A stretch of DNA of 64,000 nucleotides from Diploptera punctata (GCA_030220185.1 JASPKZ010003415.1:686001-750000), one strand, 5' to 3'; counted from the stretch's first letter, positions 32,782 to 43,077 are shown. Made by a program: numbers and translations. Notes: generated by a model from the letters alone, not told the origin.

Positions 32782-33300
32782 GTAACGGAATCTTTCAATG
32801 CGATTTTCACCCACTTAAAATCATCGGATCGACTTGAAACTTTGTATACTTGTAGAGGACCCGTAAACAATACAATAATTTCATATTTATTTTCTAAAAT
32901 CCTGGCCATAATCATCAGAAAATCAAAAAACCTGTTTTTGTATGAATGTAACGGAATCTTTCAACGCGATTTTCACCCACTTAGAAACATTGGATCGACT
33001 TGATACTTCATATACTTGTAGAGGACCCGTGACAATACAATAATTTCATATTTATTTTCTAAAATCCTGGCCATAATCATCAGAAAATCAAAAAAAGTGT
33101 TTTTGTGTCAATGTAACGGAATCTTTCAAGGCGATTTTCACCCACTTAGAAGATCGACTTGAAACTTTGTATACGTGTAGAGGACCCGTGACAATACAAT
33201 AGTTTCATATTTTGTTTCTAAAATCCTGGCCAGAATCATCCGAAAATCAAAAAAATGAAAACTGGTATAATAGGTTACGGACTTGTTGAGTTTTTAGTCA
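32151..33300 (+). repeat. ~165-bp tandem unit arrays in two modules
   Basis: Units start at TGTAACGGAAT at 32194, 32358, 32781, 32947 and 33112, giving spacings of 164 to 166 bases within each block. Every unit carries ATTTTCACCCACTTA and AAATCCTGGCC. Each block is preceded by CTTGACCTGTATCTATCTAT; in the second block this has expanded to an (ATCT)n run at 32736-32780. Each block leads into a tRNA-Tyr-like sequence. The same order recurs at 55.1-55.6 kb. Confidence 0.85.
32553..32644 (+). pseudogene. tRNA-Tyr(GTA)-like sequence with intron, copy 1
   Basis: It has the layout of an intron-containing tRNA-Tyr gene: D-arm AGTTCAGTTGGTATAGC, GGACTGTAG with anticodon GTA at 32588-32590, an intron-like insert, ATCCAGAGGTCGC, and T-arm GCTGGTTTAAATCCGGC. 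The acceptor stem does not pair and the D-arm has substitutions, so it is not a functional gene. Confidence 0.7.
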
Positions 33301-33302
33301 AT

Positions 33303-33393
33303 CCTTGTAAGAGCTCAGTTGGTAGAGCAGTGAACTCTTAGTGGTATATAATTTCAGTAATCCATACGTCGGTGGTTCAAATCCGGCTGGGAG
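33303..33393 (+). pseudogene. tRNA-Tyr-like sequence with intron, copy 2
   Basis: The D-arm AGCTCAGTTGGTAGAGC and T-arm GGTGGTTCAAATCCGGC are well kept. The anticodon region has an extra base (GAACTCTTAG in place of GGACTGTAG). The intron-like insert matches the other copies. It lies at the end of the second tandem-unit block. Confidence 0.7.
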
Positions 33394-33514
33394 GTTTTTT
33401 TTATAGAAGAGTATTACTTTTAGCTCATACTACAATATTATCGAATTTAAAGATATTTACATTTTTATCTTATTGTGTAAAATATTAAAACTAAAAAAAA
33501 TAAATAAATAAATA

Positions 33515-33961
33515 GTTTTAAAAAACTAAAAGGACACGCTTTATTAGAAAACTAAAAAATGAAAAATAATTTTAATTTCCAATACGCTTGGGATAAAATA
33601 AAGTGGTCAACAAAAAAAATCATCTCCAACACATATAGAATAAAATTATAGTTATCAACAAAAAGAAAATAATGTTACCATCAAAAGCGTGGGGTGATTT
33701 TTACATCTTCTTCTTAGAGAGCTTACTTCTACCAATATCTGTTTATTATCAAATATATTAATTGATATAGAGCACCCCACGCTTTTGTTGGTAAAATTAT
33801 TTTCTTTTTGTTGTTAACTATAATTTTATTCTATATGTGTTGGAGATGATTTTTTTGTTGACCACTTTATTTTATCCCAAGCGTATTGGAAATTAAAATT
33901 ATTTTTCATTTTTTAGTTTTCTAATAATGCGTGTCCTTTTAGTTTTTTAAAACTATTTATT
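33515..33961. repeat. Palindrome 1, ~185-bp arms
   Basis: The left arm (~33515-33693) and right arm (~33776-33961) are near-perfect inverted copies around an ~82-base spacer (ACCAATATCTGTTTATTATC). Copy-specific changes occur in both arms: GGACACGC/GCGTGTCC and ATAGAATAAAATTATAG with its complement, where palindromes 2 and 3 have AACACGC/GCGTGTT and CTAGAATAAAACTA. Confidence 0.85.
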
Positions 33962-33989
33962 ATCTTATTCTGTAAAATATTAAAATTAA

Positions 33990-34445
33990 AAAATAAATAA
34001 TAGTTCAAAAAAACTAAAACAACACGCTTTATTAGAAAACCGAACTAAAAAATGAAATATAATTTTAATTTCCAACACGCTTGAGATAAAATTAAAGTGG
34101 TCAACAAAAAAATAATCTCCAACACATCTAGAATAAAACTAAAGTTATCTTCAAAAAATACTTGTGCCATAAAAAGCGTTGGAGTGCTTTTTATGGTTTT
34201 TACGTTTTCTTCCTAGAGACTTTACTTTTACCAATATATGTTTATTATCGAATATATTAATTGATATAGAGCACCCCACGCTTTTGATGGTGAAATTATT
34301 TTTTAAGATAACTCTAGTTTTATTCTAGATGTGTTGCAGATGATTTTTTGTTGACCACTTTAATTTTATTCCAAGCGTGTTGGAAACTTATTTTTCATGT
34401 TTTAGTTCGGTTTTCTAATAAAGCGTGTTGTTTTAGTTTTTTAAA
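33990..34445. repeat. Palindrome 2, ~190-bp arms
   Basis: The same family as palindrome 1 in direct succession: left arm ~33990-34190, spacer with the conserved ACCAATATATGTTTATTATC, right arm ~34275-34445. The arms share AACACGC/GCGTGTT and CTAGAATAAAACTA-type sequence. Confidence 0.85.
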
Positions 34446-34510
34446 TTATTATTTATTTTATTAGCTTTATAAGCCGTTGATGTTAAATGATGTGTTTATA
34501 TTGCTCATTT

Positions 34511-34875
34511 GTCAGCCGCGATGGTCTGGTGGTTATGTTTCTTGCCTCTAGTCCAGATAGTCGCGCGCTCAAACCCGGCCGGGTAGATGCATTTTTAGTA
34601 TGAAAAAAAATCCAACAAAAAAATCCTGCGGAAAGGAATTTCAGCCGTGGCTAGCGATTCTAAAGATTTTTCAGGCCCGTAAAAGAACATCAAGCCTTGA
34701 ATAAAATGATATCTGTGCAAAATGTAACCAACCTTCATCCACCCAAGTAATACTTCAGGTGCTTACTAGATGTCTCATTGAGGTGATATACTAACCACAT
34801 GTCGCTTGTTAATATATGTAGGTGAACAAGCGTGACATTATTAACTTGATTAAGAATCTCCTGTTAGGAAGCATC
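34511..34875 (+). mobile_element. SINE-C copy 1
   Basis: The tRNA-like head GCCGCGATGGTCTGGTGGTT and B-box-like CTCAAACCCGGCCGGG are followed by a body with AAAAATCC repeats, GATTTTTCAGGCCCGTAAAA and a 3' part with GTCGCTTG...AAGCGTGAC. The order matches the copies at 59.5 and 60.3 kb. Confidence 0.7.
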
Positions 34876-34959
34876 CCTGTCCCACGAGGGACGTATGTGG
34901 TATATACATACATATTACTCGTTTCCTCCACCGTTGTGCTTGAAAAAAATCTCATCCAA

Positions 34960-35041
34960 AAATCTTATCCCTGCGGGGATCGAATCTTGGCATCGGTGCG
35001 TACGATGCAACGACATTACTCCGAGACCACTGCGGTGGACC
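34960..35041 (-). mobile_element. SINE-B head fragment
   Basis: The minus strand begins GTCCACCGCAGTGGTCTCGG and contains GATTCGATCCCC; the body is absent or unrecognisable. Confidence 0.5.
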
Positions 35042-35070
35042 CTCATATTCCTAATGCCAGTTTAAATAAA

Positions 35071-36053
35071 CAACTAATATATAAAAATAAATGTTTGTTT
35101 GCTCGTACTTTATGCGCGGCCATGCCGTTGATCCGATTGTGATTGGGTTCTTTGCAAAATGTTTAGGAGATTCCCGGGATGAACATAGGCTATAAGAGAG
35201 TTGAGGTACTCAACTTCTAACACCCTTAAAAACACCCTTTGTAGTGAAAAACGTGAAATAGTCCCTTTTTACTCTTAAAAGGCTTACGCTGCCTAAACCA
35301 TAATAAATACAAAAAGTAATCTACACAGAATTGAATATCTCAAAAAACTCTACAAAAAAGTCCGCAACAGCATATGTTTATCTTTTGCAGATAACACATA
35401 ATAGCCATTTTTGACTTTCATTGATGCCAAGGAGATCAGAATAAGTAGATTCCCGGGCAAGCAATGTGCTGCCATACCATTCACCCGATTGTCATGGGGC
35501 TTTTTGCAAAATGTTCAGGATTTTCCCGAGAGGGTTACAGGTTATAAGAGAGTTTCAATGCTCAAGCCCTTCACCCTTAAAAATCACCTGATGTAGTGAA
35601 AAAATGTCGCTTTTTGTAAGCTTAAATGGCTTACGTTGCCTAAACCATAAAAAATACACAAAATTATTGTACACAGAATTTAATAACTGAAAAAAACTCT
35701 ACAGAAAAGTCCCTGACAGCGTATGTTTATCTTTTAAGGATAACTCACAATAAGCATTCTCGTCTTTCATTGATGTCAGGAACATCGGGATAAGTAGTTT
35801 CCCGAGCAGGCATAGCAGCGCATGGCGGGTATTCTTTTATAGATATCTCAAAATAACGGATTTTGTCTTTCAACTCATTTATGCCAAGTACATGGAGATG
35901 GGTAGATTCCCGGGCAACGCCGGGTAATCAGCACGGGGTATCTAAAAATAATAACGATATAAATTTATATTTATTTTTTCTTTTACTTATTCAACTAAAT
36001 GTAAAAACACATTATCATTTATTTAGGTGTAGCAGCGCACGCCGAGTATTAGC
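35071..36053 (+). mobile_element. Hel-1 Helitron-like element with internal repeats
   Basis: The start CTAATATATAAAAATAAATG is the family 5' end with its first base changed. The end GTATTAGCTAT is a one-base variant of the family CTAG terminus. Inside, the GATTCCCGGG...CACCCTTAAAAA...TTACGCTGCCTAAACCATAA unit of ~380 bp occurs twice (35.09-35.46, 35.46-35.83 kb) and is followed by a shorter third part. No protein is encoded. Confidence 0.7.
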
Positions 36054-36111
36054 TATTTTTTAATAAATTAATAATAACAATATCTCTTACACAGCGATCG
36101 GTACATGTCTC

Positions 36112-36235
36112 ACGAATGGAAACGAAAGATATATGGAAACTAAATTTAGTTCATGATAGGGATGAACGGGGAGATTATGTCCGCGTGGCCATTAACATCC
36201 GGGTTCATTAATGCCAGTGAATTGGTGAGTTATTT
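36112..36235 (+). mobile_element. LINE-B 3' terminus
   Basis: It ends GATTATGTCCGCGTGGCCAT...ATGCCAGTGAATTGGTGAGT, matching the last ~120 bp of LINE-B. Confidence 0.7.
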
Positions 36236-36640
36236 AGTTTGTTTTACTGCAGAATAGAATTATGCTTATTTGTATTTTTTATTCAAAATGTAACAATTAT
36301 AGCTGACATTGCACTTCTTAGTTTAGTACAAATTAGCGAATTACAACCCATTTTTCATGGTAACTTATAGTAGTAGAAGTAGTAACACCAGTAGCATTAA
36401 CAGCAGAAATAGTAATAGTAATCCTGTAGCTGCATTTAAAAGCCTTCTACCTATAGTTGCCAATTTAGGCACTTTGTGTGGGTAGTTCTAGCCATTTTGA
36501 AAAAATAACTAGCCACTATTGGCTTTCTGGCAATTTGTCTCCTTTTCTTTAGTAATGTATAGCCATTTTAATTTTAATTTAATTAATTTATATACATTCT
36601 GTAATAACAGAGTTAGAATAATAGGTTTGCCACCACATAC
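36236..36640. other. Unassigned stretch
   Basis: A TAG/GTA-rich run near 36368-36420 and a repeated TAGCCA motif (36489-36560, and again at 37260-37310). No gene is recognised. Confidence 0.35.
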
Positions 36641-36659
36641 AAATTAAGCATAATGAGTT

Positions 36660-36850
36660 CATTCTTTACAAGGAACAACGTACCCAAAGACACGTGGTCA
36701 TCTACGATAATACTAATCAGAACATGTATTAATACAGAAGGGGCTCAAGTCTACAATATTAAATATACATACGAGGAGAGTAGATAACATTTCAGACCAC
36801 CACTCAGTGATATTGGGATATAAGTATATAATACCCCATAAAAATATAAA
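36660..36850 (+). pseudogene. LINE endonuclease C-terminal scrap
   Basis: It encodes RVDNISDHHSVILGYKY. The SDHHSV motif contains the catalytic Asp-His pair at the end of APE-type LINE endonucleases. The rest is lost, and the family cannot be assigned. Confidence 0.5.
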
Positions 36851-37029
36851 TTCTGCTGAGAAAAGAATGAAAATAGGCCTATAACTTAGATAAATGAAAG
36901 GAAAAATAAATTAAAGGTTTTTAAAAATCTAAAATTACATAATCTTTCGTTATAAGAACATATTTACTTTTTAAAATAGATTTTATATTAATAATTTAGT
37001 CACTATATTACAATTCCAGCAATTAGGTT

Positions 37030-37165
37030 ACAAGAGAGTAAAGCAACGGGAAGCTACCACACCTATAATTCCCTAGTACAGCTGCAAAGCATAGCATGAA
37101 AATGATATGATTGAAGTGAGAGACCTTCCTCGGTCAGAATTACTATGGAATGGAGAGTAAAAGAA
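37030..37165 (+). mobile_element. SINE-B tail type 1 without its head
   Basis: AAAGCAACGGGAAGCTACCA through CAGAATTACTATGGAATGG matches only the tail module of SINE-B. No tRNA head or hinge precedes it, so the tail can occur separately. The next 300 bases (37166-37465) are unassigned. Confidence 0.7.
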
Positions 37166-37465
37166 AAATTATTGACAAAATTGTACTTCAGAGGTACAGA
37201 TTGGTAAATCCGTTTTCTAAATTTTAAAATACAGCTTCTTCCATGGATGCAGCTTGAATTTTAGCCACTACTAGCCATTTTTAGGAATCGGTTTTAGCCA
37301 CTTTTTCTCATTGGATATTGACAATCCTACTTCCACCGGACAAGATCTGTGGCGACATCTTTCACCTCATTCCATGATCATCTTATCTTTCTCACATCAC
37401 ACTTAATGAGAATGTATTGGTTGGTGATCTCTTTTAAATTATTATTATTATTATTGTTATTATTA

Positions 37466-37878
37466 CTTACTGACTGGCACTATCGAACCCGTAGGTTCAT
37501 GGCCGCGCGGACATAAGCTCTCCATACATCCCTATCCTGATCTAATGCTTTCCAATCATTCCCTGTATAATGTACTTCCCTCAAATCACAGTTAATGTTA
37601 TTCTCCCACCTCATTCTTGGTCTACCAACTGGGCGTTTTCCCTCTGGCTTTCCTACAAGAAGCTTCCATGCAAGTCTTTCATTCCCCATACGTGCAACAT
37701 GTCCTGCCCATCGCAGTCTACGAGACTTAACTGTTGTTTTTTATATCTGGCTTCCTATAAAGATCATGTAGTTCATTGTTTAGTAGTCTTCTCCATTCAC
37801 CTGTCTGTTCATCTCTCTTTGGTCCAAAAAGTTTCCTAAGTACTTTCTTCTCAAATACTTGTAATCTCCTTTCCTCCC

Positions 37879-37880
<2 letters not shown>
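37466..37880 (-). pseudogene. LINE-B 3' copy with open C-terminus
   Basis: The minus strand encodes KRPVGRPRMRWENNINCDLR, KALDQDRDVWRAYVRAAMNL and the natural stop. Upstream lie the MGNERLAWKLLVG and FGPKRDEQ regions with a frameshift near 37740. This copy shows what the LINE-B C-terminus looks like without the stop that breaks the 56-kb copy. Confidence 0.8.

Positions 37881-37933
<53 letters not shown>
37880..37933. repeat. (ATT)n microsatellite
   Basis: An ATT run directly at the LINE-B breakpoint, followed by short GTA and ATC runs to 37972. Confidence 0.9.
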
Positions 37934-37935
37934 GT

Positions 37936-38250
37936 AGTAGTAGTAGTACTCGTATTATCATCATCATCATCATGAACAGTTCTTCTCCAATACCACACGA
38001 TCGTCCTACATTTATAGCTACGTGTATATTCCTGCTAAATATATTTGACAACCTGCAGATAATCATGACACTTCGTAACAATGAGATACATGTTCTGTAT
38101 AAGAAACCAAATATAATAAGAACGCCTTTTCATTCAATGCCTCGTCATCATAGAATTATTGTTAATAATATAAATGTTATTCATTCAAATATCAATTCTT
38201 TATTACAAAGGTGGAATCATTCAATAAATCACGTTATTATAATTAAATCT
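37936..38250. other. Unassigned stretch
   Basis: Open for ~95 codons from 37972 but without any recognisable motif. Probably non-coding. Confidence 0.3.
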
Positions 38251-38524
38251 AGTTAAGTCTGGTTTGACTGGGAGAGGCAGGACATGTGGCACGAATGGTA
38301 AATGAATGAGGGGCATGAAATCTTCTTGTATGAAAACAAGAGGTAAAACACCCAGTTGGTAGACCAAGAATAAAGTGAGAGGATAACATTAATAATTATT
38401 TGAGGGAAGTAGAATATACAGGGGATGATTGTAAATCATTACCCAGGATAGAGATGTCTGGAGTGCTTTTATCCGCGCGGCCATGAATTTACGGGTTCTA
38501 TAGTGCCAGTGAGTTAGTTAGTTA
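38251..38524 (+). mobile_element. LINE-B 3' fragment
   Basis: It matches the last ~270 bp of LINE-B (GGCAGGACATGTGGCACGAA, CCCAGTTGGTAGACCAAGAA, GTGCCAGTGAGTTAGTTAGT) with indels and stops. The (AGTT)n-like end is the family tail. Confidence 0.75.
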
Positions 38525-39604
38525 TAGATAATCAAGATTTTATCCTTAAATATCGAACATAATTTGTGCACTATTATTTGAGGTTACCTTAATTAATATG
38601 TATTTTGAAATTAATAGGTTCTATTATTATACCTCCTGAACCCTATATTTGTATTAAAGCGAATGGTCAACTAAAGTAAAGAATCTTATCACGTTATACA
38701 GTTATAAGGAGGCGGAGAGATACAATTTCATTGCCCAAACCTTCTTTAGACAAACCCACGTTGAATATAAAAAGTTAATATTTACATGAAAATTCCTCGG
38801 TGAGACACAGGAGGAATGGGTATAGTGGTTGGCTGGAAACCTTTATTAGAGAGAAGAGGGGGTCACCCAGAGAAATGTGTCTCTTATCCCATCTAAAACA
38901 CCAATCTTCCTATAAATTATACATCCTTTTCCTCTTTCTTAGAATGTTTAAAAAGAAATCTCCCTATTTTATAAAAAAGTAAAATCTTAAATGCGATTGA
39001 AATAATAAAAAATCCTGCCGAGGAAAGCATTTCACCTCGGTATTAGATGAAATCTTGGGAAGAAAGAATTCCCTTTAGAGCACAAAACACGTCTGATTAA
39101 GGGAAAATGGGGTGAGAAAGTATGAGGGAGGAGTGAAAAAGGAAGAAATCGTCACAGGAATGGCGTCATTTTACTACACACACAGGGTTTCAAAGTTAAC
39201 AAAACGTTCTCTATTTCCCAAGGTTTTCTTCTCTTCTGATTAGGGTACAGGTCTTTAATCCATCGATGACTTTACTTCTCCACCTTTGCCATATCCCACA
39301 TTTACTTCTATTTTCTTTGAAACTCCTTTCAAGTTCCCACTGTCTTTAACAAACTTTCATCCTTATTGGGGGGTCCAAAAGTTGGGTCGAATCACCACAA
39401 CTGTTGTCAAATGAAGGGGCATTGTATTAAAACTATCAGTATAAAAAGTCGATTTATAAATTCCGATTATCTCGAAGACAACCCATACAAAATCGATGTG
39501 AGGCCATATATATTTTTCTTACTAAATGTTTTATTTTAATTTGAATGATTTGAATATTTTTTGTATTCCATTGTATACCGTCGCGTATGTTCGCGTATGT
39601 TTGT
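38525..39604. other. Unassigned, possibly low-copy stretch
   Basis: A kilobase without any repeat family that I recognise from the rest of the window, with alternating purine-rich (39100-39150) and pyrimidine-rich (39220-39330) segments. No long ORF is present. Confidence 0.35.
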
Positions 39605-40612
39605 ACCACAAAAAAAATAAATCACTGTTTGCACTTTCTTAAACGAATTATTTTCCAGGAAATGACGCAGAAAAATATAATTGACATATTTACATCATAG
39701 GACATCAGAAATTAATTAATACCTATAACGTTGGTTATAAATGTCTCCACTAGAATGCATTCTTACAACATTGCGATCTTTTGGCAATAAATAATATTAT
39801 GAACTGGTTGCAGTGATCGAACAAAAGAAGCAAATGAAGCGTGCCAATCGTTTCTCATTTGTTTTCAAACATCCCTGTTTACATTAAATATTTAAATATT
39901 TTAAAATAACTATAGTTAAATAATGATTTGTGAGTATACAGCTTAATTTTATTCGTTAAATAGTCCTAACCAATGCCACTCTTGATTTCCAAATTCTCTA
40001 GATAAATTAGAAATAACTCGTGGCATTACTTACGACTATTTAACTCATGCCACAAATGCTAGTCAATGACCAATCACGTTTCAATGAATGTTGTTTTACA
40101 ACCAATGATAGTCGTGTTTCACGTCGCTCTTTATCGATTTCTCTTTATCAGCTCCTGATTTTGTGATAAAGAAAGCTCCTCCTTTTTAATGTTCTGAACA
40201 GGTCAAAGCATTATTTTTCTCCAACAAATACATTGAATATAGCAAATAATGAAAATATTCCTTGATTTTACTGAGTTGTTTACTAAAAAAATAAATGAAT
40301 AATCCCTAATGTTGATTATGATATAAAGTTTGATGTGTTTTATTATTTCTCCACTTGGGTGCTTTCTTACAATATTGCGATCTTATTCGGCAATAAATAA
40401 TATGATCAAGCAGCAGTGAATGAACATAACCTCACATTTCTGATTTGTTTTCAAACATCGCCGTTTACATTAAATATATAAATATTTTAAAATAACTATA
40501 GTTAAACAATGATTTGTGAGTAAACAGCTTAATTTTATTCGTTAAATAGTCCTAACAAATGCCACTCTTGATTTCCAAATTCTCTAGATAAATTCACTCG
40601 TGGCATTACTTA
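39605..40612 (+). repeat. Repeat family R, R-X-R arrangement
   Basis: 39605-40030 and 40318-40612 are two copies of the same repeat as 8455-8910, separated by segment X (40029-40218) that also flanks the LINE at 7.6-8.3 kb. Both R copies end in the hairpin CCACTCTTGATTTCC...ACTCGTGGCA. The partial tandem order suggests one element of about 0.7 kb with R at both ends, or a duplication. Confidence 0.65.
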
Positions 40613-40816
40613 TGATAAAGTCCTACCAGTAGTGCGGAAGTGAGAGAGAGGGAATATTTTCTTAACATAAATATATATAGCTACTGTTTTCGATAATAGT
40701 TTATTGCATTCACAAAAAAAAATTAATACAATATTAGTACATATTTCTCTGTTCCTCAGATTGCGGGGACAAAAAAAAAGGTGACGCTGCAGAGCGGAGT
40801 TTCATTTTAGGCGAAG

Positions 40817-40852
40817 TATAAAAGCAGTAAATCTGTCTTTATTCTCACGTTG
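40817..40852 (+). promoter_or_regulatory. Candidate core promoter (TATA plus initiator)
   Basis: TATAAAA at 40817-40823 lies 30 bases upstream of an initiator-like TCTCACGT (A at 40847), the spacing expected for RNA polymerase II. The surroundings (40770-40990) are GC-richer than the flanks. An ORF and AATAAA follow within 450 bases. Confidence 0.45.
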
Positions 40853-40993
40853 TTTCCGCGACTTCATCTCTGCAGGATTTAATAAGGTTGCTGTCACAGG
40901 ACTTGACGTCTTCCTCGCAATCGAACAACACACAAGGTTCACCCAAATCCTCGCCATCTACAAGCTACACCAAAATCCACAAGACTTAGTACA

Positions 40994-41287
40994 ATGCCTC
41001 GCGATTGCTTCATTATCGTCAAATATGTATGCAACGTGACTTTATACATTGAAGATTCTTACTCTAGCAAACCTAAGCCATTTTACTTCTCCTTCCATCC
41101 GTTTGCATCCTATCTGATACATGAAATAGTATATTACGATGCGAGGTTGGGAAGTGGTTTTTACAGAATAGAGGAGAAATGTTTAAAACCGAGCGATAGC
41201 GAGGTTTTTAATTTCCGAGATTTTTGTAAAACACTTCACAAATGTGCGTTGTACATTATTTTTTGCGCGATGATGTTTTCAAAATAA
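40994..41287 (+). CDS. Hypothetical 97-aa protein
   Basis: The ATG at 40994 (MPRDCFIIVKYVCNVTLYIE) opens 97 codons and stops at 41285-41287. I do not recognise the product. There is no signal peptide, clear membrane span or zinc motif. The sequence contains several aromatic residues (FYFSFHPFASYLIHEIVYYD) and Cys residues near the end. The support is positional: a TATA/Inr pair ~147-177 bases upstream, an untranslated leader without TE similarity, and AATAAA overlapping the stop region (41286-41291). Codon use has not been tested. It could be a small gene, a first exon, or chance. Confidence 0.3.
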   Translation: MPRDCFIIVKYVCNVTLYIEDSYSSKPKPFYFSFHPFASYLIHEIVYYDARLGSGFYRIEEKCLKPSDSEVFNFRDFCKTLHKCALYIIFCAMMFSK

Positions 41288-41290
41288 TAA

Positions 41291-41941
41291 ATAATAGTAA
41301 AACAATAACATCTTTGTTGGAAATATTTGCGTTCATTATAAACAATTGACTGACGTTAACAGTGTAGGCAATGTTTATTAATTGAAACAACAGGAGGCCT
41401 TGAGTACGTATTTATTGTTTTATATTGTTTCATATAAAGTTCAGTGCATTTAAAATTCAGTGATTTGTTTCGTATAATGTATATTAGCACTACCTTTTGG
41501 GTATGTTCTATAATATATACATTGTACGTAGTAAACATAGAGGGCAGTGGTTTTACTTCCCGAACATGGGTGTAAATGTAATATTACAGTATAGTTATTT
41601 AGATTGGCAACCCCGAAATGTAGGAAGTTGAACTTTCAATAATGGCCGCCATCGCTGGTAAGTACGACAAAACGCACTGTCGTGCAAAAGGTTTATTTTT
41701 AACGAATTCAGAAGGAGTATAGCTACTGAGAATAAACACAAGAAAATAAAAAAAGAAATAGGTAACCTACGGGTACGGTATCTCCAATGATTTAGTTAGT
41801 TGGTTAGTTAGTTATAATAGGTAATAATAATAATAATAATGATTGTTGTTGTTATTGTTATTATTATTATTATTATTACAATAAATAATAAATACAATTA
41901 TTATTTTTTTAGCAATGCCACCTGTTTTTCATTCAACATTT
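41291..41941. other. Unassigned stretch with an exon-1-like motif
   Basis: At 41642-41656 the sequence reads ATGGCCGCCATCGCTG followed by GTAAGTA, an ATG in good context joined to a consensus splice donor. No downstream exon is identifiable. ATT/AAT runs lie at 41821-41878. Confidence 0.3.
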
Positions 41942-42292
41942 CAGGTATTCTCTCCTGGCAATGACCTATTGTAACCCACTTCTGAGGTTGGGGCGCCTGG
42001 AAGGCGAGGTTACGCTGCCTCAATGATATGATGGGTGATGACGATGGGTAATGATGCGTCAGGAGAGGCCTTAAACCTAAACTTAATCTAATGAGGTGAA
42101 TATGATATTAATTATAATGATTGCCAGATGATGTTCGGGAACCGTTTGGGCCTTAAAGTATCCTGACATTTGTCTTACAGATGAAGAAAAACCCCGAAAA
42201 AACCTCACCCAGGAAACTTGTCCCGAGCGGGGATCGATCCCGGGCCTGCTGCGTGACAAGGCAGCACGCTACCTCGAGACCACAGCGGTGGA
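41942..42292 (-). mobile_element. SINE-B copy, tail type 2
   Basis: Complete: head at 42292 (CCGCTGTGGTCTCGAG), B box GGATCGATCCCGGG region near 42230, body GACAAATGTCAGGATAC, hinge, and tail type 2 (CTCGCCTTCCAGGCGCCCCA). (ATT)n follows the head side at 42294-42350. Confidence 0.85.
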
Positions 42293-42293
42293 C

Positions 42294-42295
42294 CA

Positions 42296-42349
<54 letters not shown>

Positions 42350-42350
42350 A
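42294..42350. repeat. (ATT)n microsatellite
   Basis: ATT run abutting the SINE-B head. Confidence 0.9.
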
Positions 42351-42447
42351 TTATTACCTATTATAACTTACCAACTAACTACCTCATTGGAGATATCGTA
42401 CTCGTAGGTTCCCTATTTAATAAAAATAATAACAATATTATTATTAC

Positions 42448-42504
<57 letters not shown>
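42448..42504. repeat. (ATT)n microsatellite
   Basis: ATT run; an inverted counterpart (AAT)n is at 43078-43139. Confidence 0.9.
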
Positions 42505-42641
42505 CAGAGAGCGGAATTTGTTTCAGGATGCCGATGACTTACTTTTACTGGTTTTGACTGCACTAGAGCGATTGGAAGGGTGTGGGATGTGGTGTAACAC
42601 ATATCTGCATACCTATCGGGCAATTCTGCTGTAATATAAAT

Positions 42642-42765
42642 ATTAACTCACTGGCTCTATCGAACCAGCAAGTTCATGGCCGCGCGGACATAAGCTCTCG
42701 ATACATTCCTATCCTGGGCTATTAATTTCCAATCATCCCCTGTACAATTTACTTCCCTTAATATG
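42642..42765 (-). mobile_element. LINE-B 3' terminus
   Basis: The complement of the last ~120 bp of LINE-B (CTCACTGGCTCTATCGAACC, GGCCGCGCGGACATAAGCTC). Confidence 0.75.
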
Positions 42766-43077
42766 AATCATAGGAAGCAATATAAGGTGCATAATACAAT
42801 AAAATATACTTAGGTTATGCTTTGCTTACAAGGCAATGAAACGTTTTATGACGAAGACTGCCCTTTCGCATGCACATTTGTTTTCGATTTGGGTGACTTT
42901 TGATTACACATGAGATCATGTACGTCCAATATCAACTACCGACGTACTCTACAATAACTCCACTCTTTACTAAAGAAACGTTGTTTATTGCGTCAGTCTT
43001 CTTCATAGCCCGGCAATCTCGTATAATCTATACCAATACAAGTAACCCTTCGACGTTGTGGAGCAGATTCCGCTCTC
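42766..43077. other. Unassigned stretch
   Basis: No gene is recognised. Together with 42505-42641 it lies between inverted AGAGAGCGGAAT motifs (42507-42518 and the complement near 43067-43078). Confidence 0.35.
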
